DNA of 55,792 nt from assembly GCA_002221725.1 (NCBI GenBank), contig NJFT01000254.1:1-55792 (forward strand). The letters run 5' to 3'. The translations under genes and the position numbers were made by a program. The DNA is from Scedosporium boydii (lineage: Eukaryota > Ascomycota > Sordariomycetes > Microascales > Microascaceae). This document shows, piece by piece, positions 34,241 to 45,960 of this stretch; position 1 is the stretch's first letter; each line of letters starts with the position of its first letter. Below the pieces are notes generated by a model. The model was not told the origin of the DNA. It did no database searches and saw only the letters and a program-made list of their open reading frames with translations.

Positions 34241-35690
34241 AGCTAAAAGCTAGTATTATTAATTATAAATCCTTATTATAGACTATATACTATAATAATA
34301 ACTATATTACCTACTAAAGTAATAAAAATAGAGCTAGCTACTACCTAAAGAAACTATAGATACTTAAAATAATAAAGTAAAAAGAAATTACTAAGATCTT
34401 AGAGATTATAAAATAGATCTAGAAGACTAAGGAAGAACTCCTAAAGAAATTTAATACCCTTACTAGTAAAGATCTATTATATAGAAAGTACTATAATAAA
34501 GCTTATAAATAGTACTACTAGATATCTAGATTATTATAGTAATTTATATATTAATAGAATCTAGAAAAGTAGGATTAAGAATAATAAGTAGCTTAGACTA
34601 CCTAGAAATAAGAAGAATAGTTTAAAAACCTCCTAATTAGCTACTATACTATACTTAAAGAGGAAGAAGAGAGATAAATACTTAGAGAGATTATTAAAAA
34701 CCTAGAAAAGGAAGTAACCTAGTAAATCCCTAAGATTATAAGGGAAGACTTTAACTATAAGTAGCTAGAGTGTAAAGTAGCTTAGTACCTTAAGGATCTA
34801 TAAAGCTTAACTAAATAATAGGGATATTATATAAAGGCCTTAAAATAGAAAAACTACCTATACTTATAGAATAAAGAAAAGTAAAAAGATTAGGAAATAT
34901 ATAAGGTATAAGGGAAGGCTAAGGAAACTAATATAAAAATAAAGGTAGTAACTAAGGACCTAGATACCTACTTTAGTATATAGGACTTAGATAATAAAAT
35001 ATAAAAATAATAAAAGTAGTCTATAAAAGAATAATAAATAAACTAAAAGAAAGTAGTAAAGGAAGAAGCTCTTTTTACTTAGTATAGAGGTATAGGTAGA
35101 AGCTGAACGCCCTATAAAAAACTTAACTAATATTATAATAGGAAACTAGATAATGTTATATTAGACCTTATTGACCTCTAAAAATAAGTTGATAATCTTT
35201 ACTATACTATTCTTAATAAAGCTAACCTTAATATAAGGGTTAATAATATAGAAGAAGAGGGCTTCTAAAATAATAAAAAATAACAGAAGGAAATCTAGAA
35301 ACTCTAGTAATAAGTCTAGAAGCTAAAGGAGGAGAGGAAATAGAAAGAAACCTAAGAAACTAAAATAATTATAGAAAAATTTATAGAAGAGCTAGAAGAG
35401 TAAGTATACCTCCTCAAAGTTTAAATAAACTCTACAGAATTAGAGAACTTCTATAAAGAACTCTAAGAGGGAGTAAATAAGTAACTTAAACTTACTTAGA
35501 GCCTAGTTAATAACTTATAAGAAATAATAAAGTTAAATAAATAATAATAAAAATAATAATAGGAAATTAAGAAGCTCTAATAATAAATAGCTAATCTATA
35601 GAGACTATAATATAGTAGCTTAATATTAATTACTAAAGAAGTTATATAGATAATAAAGCTTAGACCTAAGTAAGAACTATAAGAAATAAA
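34240..35690 (+). pseudogene. Long Lys/Glu/Gln-rich linker between gag and protease, element B
   Basis: About 480 codons between the zinc knuckle and protease read, once TAGs are taken as Gln, as long stretches rich in Lys, Glu, Gln, Leu and Ile (for example NLEKEVTQQIPKIIRED and LQQQIANLQRL). This suggests extended coiled coils. No catalytic motif. The same region exists in element C on the other strand. Whether it ends gag or begins pol cannot be told because RIP hides the frame boundary. Confidence 0.6.
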
Positions 35691-38600
35691 TATTATAGAA
35701 GGATAGTAGATCTATTATCTAAAAGTACCTATTACTTTAGCTAGATAAGAGTTCTAGGCTTTAGTAGATAGTAGAGTATAAGGGAACTTTATTTCCCTAA
35801 TAATTATTAACTAACTAGAACTACTATAAGTAGAAAAATACTAGCTATATATTTTAAATATATATAATAGAATACTAGTAGACTATAAAGGCAGAGTAGT
35901 TAGTATAGAGACTATATACCTCTATATCTACAGTATAGAAAGAGTTAACTACATTTCTTTTAATATTACTAAGATCACTAGATACTCTATTATACTAGGA
36001 ACCCTATAGCTATAAATAAGAAACCTATAGATTAATTAGGTAACTAATTAGCTTACTTAGAATAGAACTAAGTAAGGCCTAGAAAATAACTTAGCTACTA
36101 AGTAATATTAACTAAAAGAGTTACTTTTAAGTAAGCTAAGAGCCTTTAGAATAATAATCTACTTTAAAGTACTTATTATAAAAGATTTAAATTACTTACT
36201 AAAAGGAAGAAAGTATAAATAAGTATATATAATAAGAGCTATAATAGCCTTTAAAACTATATTACTAGTAGAGGAAATACTATAGTATATACTTAAAGAA
36301 TATTAAAAGTATAGTAAAGTATTTACTAAAAAACTAGATATTAGATTACTAGAATATAGCTAGTAGGACTATAAGATACTATTAAAAGAAGGTACCTAAC
36401 CTAAGTTTACACCTATCTATAACCTTAATAAAGTATAGTAATAAGTACTATAAGACTATATAGTAAAGATATTAAAAAAGAAATATATTAGGCTCTTAAT
36501 ATTACTAGTAAGATACCTAATCCTTTAAGTACTAAAGAAAAATAGTAAACTATAAATATATATAGACTATTAATAACTTAATAAAATTACTATTAAAAAC
36601 TAATACCTACTACTACTTATCTTAGAACTATAGGACATACTCTAGGAAGTATAGTAGTTTATAACCCTAGACCTAAGAGGAGTATATAACTTAATTTATA
36701 TAAAGGAAGGTAATAAGTAGAAGACTACTTTTAGGATATACCTTAAATACTTTAAGTACTTAGTTATATTTTTTAGATTAACAAATACCCCTATAAGCTT
36801 TTAGATAATAATTAACTATATCTTATAAAAATACTTAGATAACTTTATAATTATATATCTTAATAATATCTTTATTTTCTTAAAAATATTAGAAGAATAT
36901 AAAGAATATATATATAAAGTACTATAAAAGTTATAGAATACTAAACTACTAGTAAAACTAGCTAAGTATAAATTTTATAAGTAATAAGTAGACTTCCTTA
37001 GATATATAATCTAATTTAGGAAAGTCTAAATATAAAAATTGAAGGTTAAAGCTATCTTAAAATAGCTAATACTAACTAATATTATAGAAGTAAGAAGATT
37101 CCTTAGATTCCTTAACTTCTATAGGAAGTTCTTAGGAGGCTATAGTACTTATATATAAGCTCTTATAGAACTTACTAAAAAAGATAAACTATTTTAATAG
37201 AGACTAGAGGAATAGAAAGCATTCTAAGAAGCTAAGTAATTAGTATATAAATAACCTATACTCTACTAAGTAGACCTATTAAAACTATTTAAAATAGAAA
37301 TAGATATATTAAACTATAGTCTAGGTATATAGCTAGGATAATAAGATAAGGATAGTAAGATTTACCTAGTAGTATTTATATTAAAGAAGCTTAATAGACT
37401 AAAACTATATTATATTATTCCCGATAAGAAACTAATAGCTATTATTAAAGTATTTAAGAAATAGAAATACTATCTTACTAAAGCTAAGTATCTAATTATA
37501 GTATACTCTAATTATAAAAACCTTATAGGGTTTACTATAATAAAGAAACTTAATTAATAATAAGTATAATAAGCTAAAGAGCTTACTAAATATAACTTTA
37601 AGATTATATATATTAAAAGAAAAGAAAATAGGAGAGCTAATACTCTTAGCTAAAGACTAGACTACTTTTAGAAAGTACTAAAAGAGATAGGTACTCTCCT
37701 ATACTATAATAAGGAAGGAAACCTATAATAGTTAGCTATAGGATACTAGATATAATAAGTCAATCTAATTATAAAGGAAATTAAGAACTATTATATAAAC
37801 CTTAGACTATAAGACTAAATATAAACCTAAGAGCAAATATAGATAATAATACTCCTAAACCTAGTAAAGAAGTTTATCTAAGCAATCTATAAAGTATTAT
37901 ATAATAAGCACCTAAAAATTACGAAAACTATAGAAAAAGTACCTAAGGAATACTCTATCCTATACCTTAAAAAAGTAACTACTAAGGTTATAGCTAAATG
38001 CCCTTAGTCTAGAAAGAATAAAAATCGACCTTATAAGCCTTATAGGCAACTATAGCCTATATTAGTATTAAAGGTACTATAGTAGAAAATCGTTATTAAT
38101 TTTATTATTAAACTACCTAAGTTAAAGGACCTAGCTATAGGAGTTAGGTATAATAGTATTATAGTAGTAATCAATAGGCTAATAAAGTATACTTACTTTA
38201 TACTCTATAATAAATCTATAAAGATACTATAATTTATAGAATTATTTCTATAAACTATAATAGCAAATTATAACCTACTAGAAGAAGTTAACTTAGATAG
38301 AGGTAGAATATTTATCTCTTACTTCTAATAGAGCCTATTAGATAAAATAGAAATTAACTATAAGCTATCTACTACCTATTACCTAGAAATATAAGAGTAG
38401 GTAGAATAAATAAACTAAATACTTAAAATATACTTATAGTACTATATTAACTAAAAATAAGATAACTAAATATTACTACTACTCCTAGCCTAAAAAGCCT
38501 ATAATATTAATATATTAGAAAGCCTTAAAATATTACTATTTTATATTAACTATAGTATTAAACTATAAACTAAATTTAAGCTTATAAATATAAAAATATA

Positions 38601-39190
38601 AGTAGAGTAAGTAATCTTTATAGTAGATAAAATAAAGGAATTATATAAGTAGTTAAAAGAAGAGCTATAATTTATCTAGTAAAGGATAAAGTACTATACT
38701 AATAATAAGTAGCTTAAGGAACTAACCCTTAAGAGGGAAAGCAAGGTCTAGTTACTATAAAAGAAACTAGGAACTAAGGACCCCTAAATTAAAATAATAA
38801 AACTAAGTAATAAACTTAATTACTAAAAACTAAGCTCCTTCTTAATTAAAAGGAAAGTTTTAAAAGTTAATTATAAACTTAAGCTACTAGAAGGTATAGA
38901 TAACTATTTAATATTCTATATAATACTACTTAAGCTAGCCTATAAAGATATACTACTAAGAAAAATAGTTTAGCTTAAAGCTAAAAAATAAGAAATCTTT
39001 AAAGTAGAAAAGATTACTAACTTATAAAATAATAAAAGAACTATTAAATATTTAATTAGATAGAAAAACTATAAAAAAAGTAATAATATCTAGAAACCTA
39101 TTAAATATTTAACAGAGAGCCTACAACTCTTTATAGACTATTACTAGAGAAATCTAATAAAACTAAGAGATCTAGTAATATAAGATCTAT
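35690..39190 (+). pseudogene. pol of element B: protease, RT, RNase H, integrase, chromodomain (RIP-mutated)
   Basis: Order of readable motifs: aspartic protease ALVDS...GNFIS near 35757-35795 and IILGT near 36000; RT with YLNNIFIF near 36855-36885 (from a YxDDI box, Asp now Asn); RNase H from about 37290 (IEIDILNYSLG); integrase zinc region with KCPQSRKNK near 38000-38030; catalytic-core words LDRGRIFIS near 38295 and INQILK near 38410; then a chromodomain at about 38985-39130 (KVEKITN, RTIKYLIRQKNYKKSNN). The protease-RT-RNase H-integrase order with a C-terminal chromodomain defines a chromovirus. Dozens of stops; inactive. Confidence 0.88.
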
Positions 39191-39690
39191 TAGTAAACTC
39201 TAATTAATCTCTAAACTAGGGATAGAGGTAGTAGTACCCTCTATAGCATCCTCCTCAGCTACCTACTTTATCCCTAACCTAATAACCTCTAATACCCTCT
39301 TCTTATAAAGCTCCTTTTCCTAGTAAATCTTTATAATATAAGATAAGGTAGCCTAAAGTACTACCTCTATTTCTTACTCCTCCTTTATAATATAAGACTA
39401 TTTTTACTTTAAGTAATTAACTAGAGGATATACTAGTTAGTAAGAGAAGGAAGGAAGGGTAAGAGAGGACTAATAAATAGAATCTATAATTCCCCTAGTA
39501 TTATAATTAGTATAATAAAGGAGGATATAGTAATTATAATAGGACTGCCCCTCCTAAATAATATACTTACAGGGAGTATAAAAATTAAAATAAGTTATAT
39601 ACTTTAGTATCTTAAAAGGATACTAATAAGAAAGGATATTATCTACTACCTAAGCTAGGTATTTACAGTTTACCTTAAAGGAAACTACTA
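39132..39690 (-). pseudogene. Antisense open frame between chromodomain and 3' LTR, element B
   Basis: On the strand opposite pol, one frame of about 185 codons continues unbroken apart from TAG/TAA that RIP explains. It includes QYPFKILKYITYFNF, GQSYYNYYILLYY, KELYKKRVLEVIRLGI, AEEDAIEGTTTS and ends SLLIDLILLDLLVLLDFSSN-SL-stop. The matching frame in elements C and D has the same words in the same order. B and D differ mostly at third codon positions of this frame in the best-aligned part. It overlaps the last codons of pol. Product unknown. The conserved ATG upstream is out of frame by one base in all three copies, so the start, or an intron, is unresolved. Confidence 0.5.
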
Positions 39691-39800
39691 GGGAGTAAGA
39701 CTTAGAAATATAAGTTAATATAATAGAAGAAAAGTAATATAGAAACTTACTAGGAGAGAGGAAGGGATTAGAATTAATAAGGTCTTTAAAGATAAAGACT

Positions 39801-39818
39801 AAAGGAGAGAGGAAATTA
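39801..39818 (+). other. Polypurine tract of element B
   Basis: AAAGGAGAGAGGAAAT-type purine run directly before the 3' LTR, the normal primer for plus-strand synthesis. Confidence 0.75.
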
Positions 39819-40253
39819 TATTATAACCTAGCTATAATTTAGGCTACCTAGGGTAGTAAGGAATAGCAGGATTAGAACAAGGTCATGTAGTCACCCTTTA
39901 GAAGTATAACTAGGTAGATATACTTAAAGTAACTAGCTATATAAAGGAAATACAACTAGGTAATTACTAGAAGGATAATTAAGTAGATACCTAGAAGGTA
40001 ATTATATACTAAAGATAAATAGAAGAGATATCTATATAAAGCTATACTATTCCCTATTAGTTTAGTTATCTTCTAGACTCTTTAGTAGTTAATATAAGTA
40101 ATAACTATATTCTATACTTATATATATACTCTTAATATCTATTATTATAAATACTACTAGACTGTCTTACTTACTTCTAAATAGGCCCCTACTACCCTAG
40201 TACCTTCCTATTTTATTAATTAACTAAAACCTTAAAGTATTAGGATTATAATA
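39819..40253 (+). repeat. 3' LTR of element B (435 bp)
   Basis: Starts TATTATAACCTAGC and ends GGATTATAATA, followed by the TTATT target duplication. Matches the 5' LTR in length once the nested solo LTR is removed, but is more heavily mutated. Confidence 0.88.
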
Positions 40254-40258
40254 TTATT
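40254..40258. repeat. Target-site duplication of element B, right (TTATT)
   Basis: Exact copy of 32300-32304. Confidence 0.85.
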
Positions 40259-41279
40259 TAAGTATATTACTATAGTAATATATATTAATAATTAATAATA
40301 TAAATAATATATAAAAAAATGAAAATAAAGGTAATCTTATATTAAAAAAAAGCCTACTTATAAAACTACTATATAAGGGACTTATATAGGATTTATAAAA
40401 TTTAATATTAGTACTCTAAAATAAACTAACTTTAAAAAGTTTAGAGAAAAGTTAGGAAAGTACTATAAATATAGATACTATAGCTATTATATAAGGAAAT
40501 ATTAGATAAGGTATAAACTTAAGCTAGGCTATAAAAGGCTTAATAGAAAGAAATTTAGATTTAAGCTAGTACTAAAAAGAAAAACTTAATAATTAAAAGC
40601 TAGTATTATTAGTTATAAATTCTTATTATAAACTATATACTATAATAGTAACTATATTATTTACTAAAGTAATAAAGATAGAGCTAGCTACTATTTAAAG
40701 AAACTATAGATACTTAGAATAATAAAGTAAGAAGAAATTATTAAAATCTTAGAAATTATAAAATAGATCTAGGAGATTAAAAAAGAACTTCTAAAGAAAT
40801 TTAATACCTTTACTAGTAAGGATCTATTATATAAAGAGTATTATAATAAAGCTTATAAATAATATTACTAAATACTTAGATTACTATAATAGTTTATATA
40901 TTAATAAAATCTAGAAAAATAGAACTAGAAATAATAAGTAGCCTAGACTACTTAAAAATAAGAGGAATAGTTTAAGAACTTCCTAGTTAGCTACTATATT
41001 ATATTTAAGAAAGAAGAAGAAAGATAGGTATTTAGAAAGATTATTAAAAACCTAGAAAAAGAAGTAATCTAGTAAGTCCTTAAAGTTATAAGAGAAGATC
41101 TTAACTATAAGTAACTAGAGTATAAAGTAGCTTAGTACCTTAAGGACTTATAAAGCCTAACTAAGTAATAAGAGTACTATATAAAAGCTTTAAAATAGAA
41201 AAACTACTTATACTTAGGAGATAAGGAAAAAAAAGAAAAGGTAATAACTAAAGACTTAGATACTTACTTTAGTATTTAG
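40259..41279 (+). pseudogene. gag part 2 and linker of element A (RIP-mutated)
   Basis: Continues A's gag directly after the TTATT duplication (KYIT and following), with the mutated zinc knuckle near 40460-40510 and most of the linker, until it stops at element C. It parallels B's 33910-34985. Confidence 0.75.
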
Positions 41280-41706
41280 TATTATAATCCTAACGCTTTA
41301 GGTTTTAGCTAATTAATAGAATAGAAAGGTGCTAAGGTAGTAGGTGCTTATTTAAAGATAAGTAAAGTAGTTAAGTAGTATTTACAATAATAGATACTAA
41401 GAGTATATATATAAGTATAGGGTATAAGTATTACTTATATTAACTACTAAAGAGTCTAGAAGATAACTAGACTAGTAGGAGACATTATAGCTTTATATAA
41501 ATACTTTTTCTATCTATCTTTAGTACTAGTAGGCTAGTCAATTAGCTAGTCCCTAACTAGCTAGTTAGTTAGACTCCCCCTAATCGATTATTAGTTAGTT
41601 AATCCTTAATCGATTAATTATTCTTCCTATAGTTATATACCCTTATTATTACTACTATTCCTTACTACCTTCCCTACAGCCTATGTCATAGCCTAGCTAT
41701 AATACA
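41280..41706 (-). repeat. 3' LTR of element C (427 bp)
   Basis: Left boundary TATTATAATCC, right boundary GCTATAATACA. Heavily mutated compared with the other LTR of the same element. Confidence 0.85.
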
Positions 41707-41724
41707 ATTTCCCCTCCCCCTTAG
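41707..41724 (-). other. Polypurine tract of element C
   Basis: On the minus strand a run of A and G (AGGGGGAGGGGAAAT core) lies against the 3' LTR. Confidence 0.8.
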
Positions 41725-41825
41725 TCTTTATCCCTAAAGACCTATTAGTTTATTTTTCTTAACTTCCCTCTTTAGGTAAGTGTTTTTCTTCCTATTTATT
41801 CCCCTTCTTCTTTCTATTATACCTA

Positions 41826-42429
41826 ATCATATTACTAAATTGTAGTCTAGGTCTTTCTAGGTAAACTATAACTATCTTACTTAGGCTATTAATAACCTTC
41901 TTACTAGATAGTATCCTTTTAAGATACTTAAGTATACTTCTTATTTTAATATAAAGGTTCCCTAGGACTATATAGTTTATAAGGAATAGTCTTATTATAA
42001 TAGTTATATTTACCTTAAATATCTTAATTATAATACTAGTAATATAACTAATTTAGCTTATAGGCTTTATTCCTTCCTCTTTCCTTAGTAGGCTCTATAT
42101 TCCTAACCTTATACTTAGTTAACTACCTAGAATAGGAGCAATCCTATCTTAACTATAAGGAGTAAGAGGTAGAGGCTAAGGTAGCTTATTATCTTACTAC
42201 TCTTAATGTAGCTATGTCCTAAGCTAGTTATCTTAAGAAGGAGAAGGAGCTTTATAAGAAAAGGGTATTAGAGATTATTAGGTTAAGGATAGAGTAGGTG
42301 GTAGAGGAGGATGCTATAGAGAGCATTACTACCTCTATTCCTAGTTTGGAAATTAATTAGAGCTTGCTAATAGATCTAGTACTACTAGATTCCTTAGTTT
42401 TGTTAGGTTCCTCTAGTAGTAGTCTATAA
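41826..42429 (+). pseudogene. Antisense open frame, element C
   Basis: Plus-strand frame opposite pol, homologous to those in B and D. The first half reads YPFKILKYTSYFNIK, VPRDYIVYK, YYNSYIYLKYLNYN. The second half, one frame over, reads LVNYLE, KKEKELYKKRVLEIIRL, VVEEDAIES, EIN, SLLIDLVLLDSLVLLGSSSSSL-stop (stop 42427-42429). The frame change between the halves falls where element D also changes frame, so it may reflect an intron or a shared ancestral indel. TAG/TAA are RIP changes. Confidence 0.5.
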
Positions 42430-45400
42430 GAAGTTATAGACTTTCTATTAAATATTTAATAGGTTCCTAGGTATTATTACTTTCTTTATAGTTTTTCTAT
42501 TTAACTAAATACTCGATAGTTCCTTTATTATTTTATAAGTTAGTAATTCTTTCTACTTTAAAGATTCCTTATTCTTTAGCTTTAAGCTAGACTAACTTCC
42601 CTAATAGTATACTTTTATAAGCTAGTTCTAGTAGTACTATATAGAATACTAAGTAGTTATCTATACCTTCTAGTAGTTTTAACTTATAGTTAACTTCTAA
42701 AACTTTCTTCTTAATTAGGAAGGGTCTTAGTTTTTAGTAATTAAGTTTATTACTTAGTCTTATTATTTTAATTTAGGGGTCCCTAGTTCCTAGTTTCTTT
42801 TATAGTAACTAGACCTTACCTCCCCTTTTAAGGGCTGGTTCCTCAAGCTGCTTATTGTTAGTATAGTACTTTATTCTTTACTAGATAAACTATAGTTCTT
42901 CTCTTAACTATTTATATAATTTCTTTATCTTATCTACTATAAGGACTACTTATTCTACTTATGTTTTTATACCTATAGGCTTAAATCCTATCCTAGGTTT
43001 AATACTATAGTTTATATAGAATAGTAATATCTTAAGGCTTTCTAATATATTAGTATTATAAGCCTTCTAGGCTAGAGGTAGTAATAATACCTAGTTATCT
43101 TATTTCTAGTTAATATAGTACTATAAGTATATCTTAAGTATTTAGTTTATTTATTCTACTTATCTTTATATTTCTAGATAATAGGTAATAGATAGTTTAT
43201 AGTTAATTCCTATTTTATCTAATAGACTTTACTAGAAGTAAGAGATAAATATTCTATCTCTATCTAAGTTAACCTCTTCTAGTAGGTTGTAGTTTACTAC
43301 TATAGTTTATAGGAATAATTTCATAAATTATAGTACCTTTATAGATTTATTATAAAATATAAAGTAGGTATACTTTATTAGTCTATTAATTACTACTATA
43401 ATATTATTATATCTAACTCCTATAGCTAGGTCCTTTAACTTAGGTAGTTTAATAATAAAGTTAATAATAATCTTTTACTAAGGTACTTCTAGTACTAATA
43501 TAGGCTATAGTTACTTATAAGGCTTATAAGGTCAGTTTTTATTTTTTCTATACTAAGGATATTTAGTTATAACCTTAGTAGTTACTTTCTTAAGATATAA
43601 GATAGAGTATTCCTTTAGTACTTTTTCTATAGTTTTTATAATTTCTAGGTACCTATTATATAGCACTTTGTAGATTACCTAGATAAATCTTTCTACTAGG
43701 TTTAGGAGTACTATTATCTATATTTGCTTTTAGGTCTATATTTAGTCTTATAGTCTAAGATCTATATAATAGTTCTTAATTTCCTTTATAATTAAGTTAA
43801 CTTATTATATTTAGTAGCCTATAGCTAGCTATTATAGGTTTCCTTCTTTATCCTAATATAGGAAGGTACCTATTTCTTTTAGTACTTTTTGAAAGTAGTC
43901 TAGCCTTTAACTAAGAGTATTAGCTCTTCTATTTTCTTTTCCTTTAATATATATAATTCTAAAATCGTATTTAGATAGTTCTTCTACCTATTATACTTAT
44001 CATTAGTTAAGTTCTTTTATTATAGTAAACCCTATTAGGTTCTTATAATTAGAATATACTATAACTAGGTACTTAGCTCTAGTAAGGTAGTATCTCTATT
44101 CCTTAAATACTTTAATAATAGCTATTAATTCCTTATTAGAAATAGTATAGTATAGTTCTAGTCTATTAAGCTTCTTTAATATAAATACTACTAAGTAAAT
44201 CTTACTATTCTTATCTTATTGTCTTAGTTATATACCTAGACTATAGTCTAATATATTTATTTCTATTTTAAAGGATTTTATAGGGTCTACTTAATAGAGT
44301 ATAGGTTGCTTATATACTAACTGCTTAGCTTCCTAGAATACTTTCTATTCCTCTAGTCTCTATTAAAATAGTTTATCCTTTTTAGTAAGTTCTATAAGGG
44401 CCTATATATAAGTACTATAGCCTCCTAAGAATTTCCTATAGAAGTTAAGGAATCTAAGGAATCCTCTAACCTCTATAATATTAGTTAGTACTAGCTATTC
44501 TAAGATAGCTTTAACTTTTAATTCCTATATCTAGATCTTCCTAGGTTAGACTATATATCTAAGAAAATCTACTTACTGCTTATAGAATTTATACTTAGCT
44601 AGTTCTACTAGTAGCTTTACTTTTTATAGCTTCTATAGGACTTTATATATATATTTTTTATATTCTTCTAGCATTTTTAAAAAGATAAAGATATTATTAA
44701 AGTATACTACTATAAAGTAGTTTAAGTATTCTTATAGGATATAGTTAATTATTATCTAGAAGCTTATAGGGGTATTTATTAATCTAAAAGGTATAATTAA
44801 GTACTTAAAGTACCTAAGGTATATCTTAAAGGTAGTCTTCTACTTATTGCCTTCCTTAATATAGATTAAGTTATATACTCCTCTTAAGTCTAGAGTTATA
44901 AACTATTATACTTTTTAGAGTATATCCTATAGTTTTAAGATAAGTAGTAGTAGGTATTAGTTTTTAATAGTGATTTCGTTAAGTTACTAGTAGTCTATAT
45001 ATATTTATAGTTCTTTATTTTTCTTAGGTACCTAAAGAATTAGGTATCCTACTAGTAATGTCAAGGGCTTGATATATCTTTTTTTTAGTATCTTTACTAT
45101 ATATTCTTATAGTACTTGTTACTATACTTTGTTAAGATTATAGATAGATATAAACTTTAGTTAGGTACCTTCTTTTAATAGGATCTTATAGTCCTACTAA
45201 CTATATTCTAGTAGTCTAGTATCTAGTTCCTTAGTAAATACTTTACTATACTTCTAGTATTCTTAAGGTATATATTATAGTGTCTCCTTTACTAGTAGTA
45301 TAGCTTTAAAAATTATTATAGCTTTTATTATATATATTTACTTATACTTTCTTCTTTTTAGTAGGTAATTTAAATCTTTTATAGTAAGTGCTTTAAAGTA

Positions 45401-45960
45401 GACTATTATTCTAAAGGCTTTTAGCTTACTTAAAGGTAGCTCTTTTAGTTAATACTACTTAGTAGCTAAGTTATTTTCTAGGCCTTACTTAGTTCTATTC
45501 TAAGTAAGCTAATTAGTTACCTAATTAATCTATAGGTTTCTCATTTATAGCTATAGGATCCCTAGTATAATAGGGTATCTAGTAGTTCTAGTAATATTAA
45601 AAGAAATATAGTTAACTTCCCCTATAATATAGATATAGAAGTATATAGTTTCTATACTAACTACTCCGCCTTTATAGTCTACTAGTATTCTATTATATAT
45701 ATTTAAGGTATATAGCTAGTATTTCTCTACTTATAGTAGTTTTAGTTAGTTAATAATTATTAGGGAAATAAAGTTCCCTTATACTTTACTATCTACTAAA
45801 GCCTAGAATTCTTATCTAGTTAAGGTAATAAGTACTTTTAGGTAATAGATCTACTATCTCTCTATAATGTTTATTTCTTATAGTTCTTATTTAGGTCCTA
45901 GTCTTATTATTTATATTATTTCTTCTATAATTAATATTAAATTACCATATTATAGTCTCT
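42430..45960 (-). pseudogene. pol of element C (RIP-mutated)
   Basis: Minus-strand copy of the same polyprotein as B: chromodomain about 42480-42750, integrase up to about 43900, RNase H about 43920-44330, RT with its mutated catalytic box near 44680-44715, protease near 45560-45810. Stops throughout. Confidence 0.82.

Larger units (their letters stand above)
32305..40253 (+). mobile_element. Complete Ty3/Gypsy chromovirus element B, RIP-inactivated
   Basis: Structure: 5' LTR 32305-33189 (435 bp plus a nested 450-bp solo-LTR insertion), self-priming-type primer site at 33189-33200, gag, long coiled-coil-like linker, protease, RT, RNase H, integrase, chromodomain, antisense frame, polypurine tract 39801-39818, 3' LTR 39819-40253. 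Without the nested insertion it is about 7.5 kb. Flanked by perfect TTATT target duplications within element A's gag, so it is younger than A. All frames are destroyed by RIP. Confidence 0.9.
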
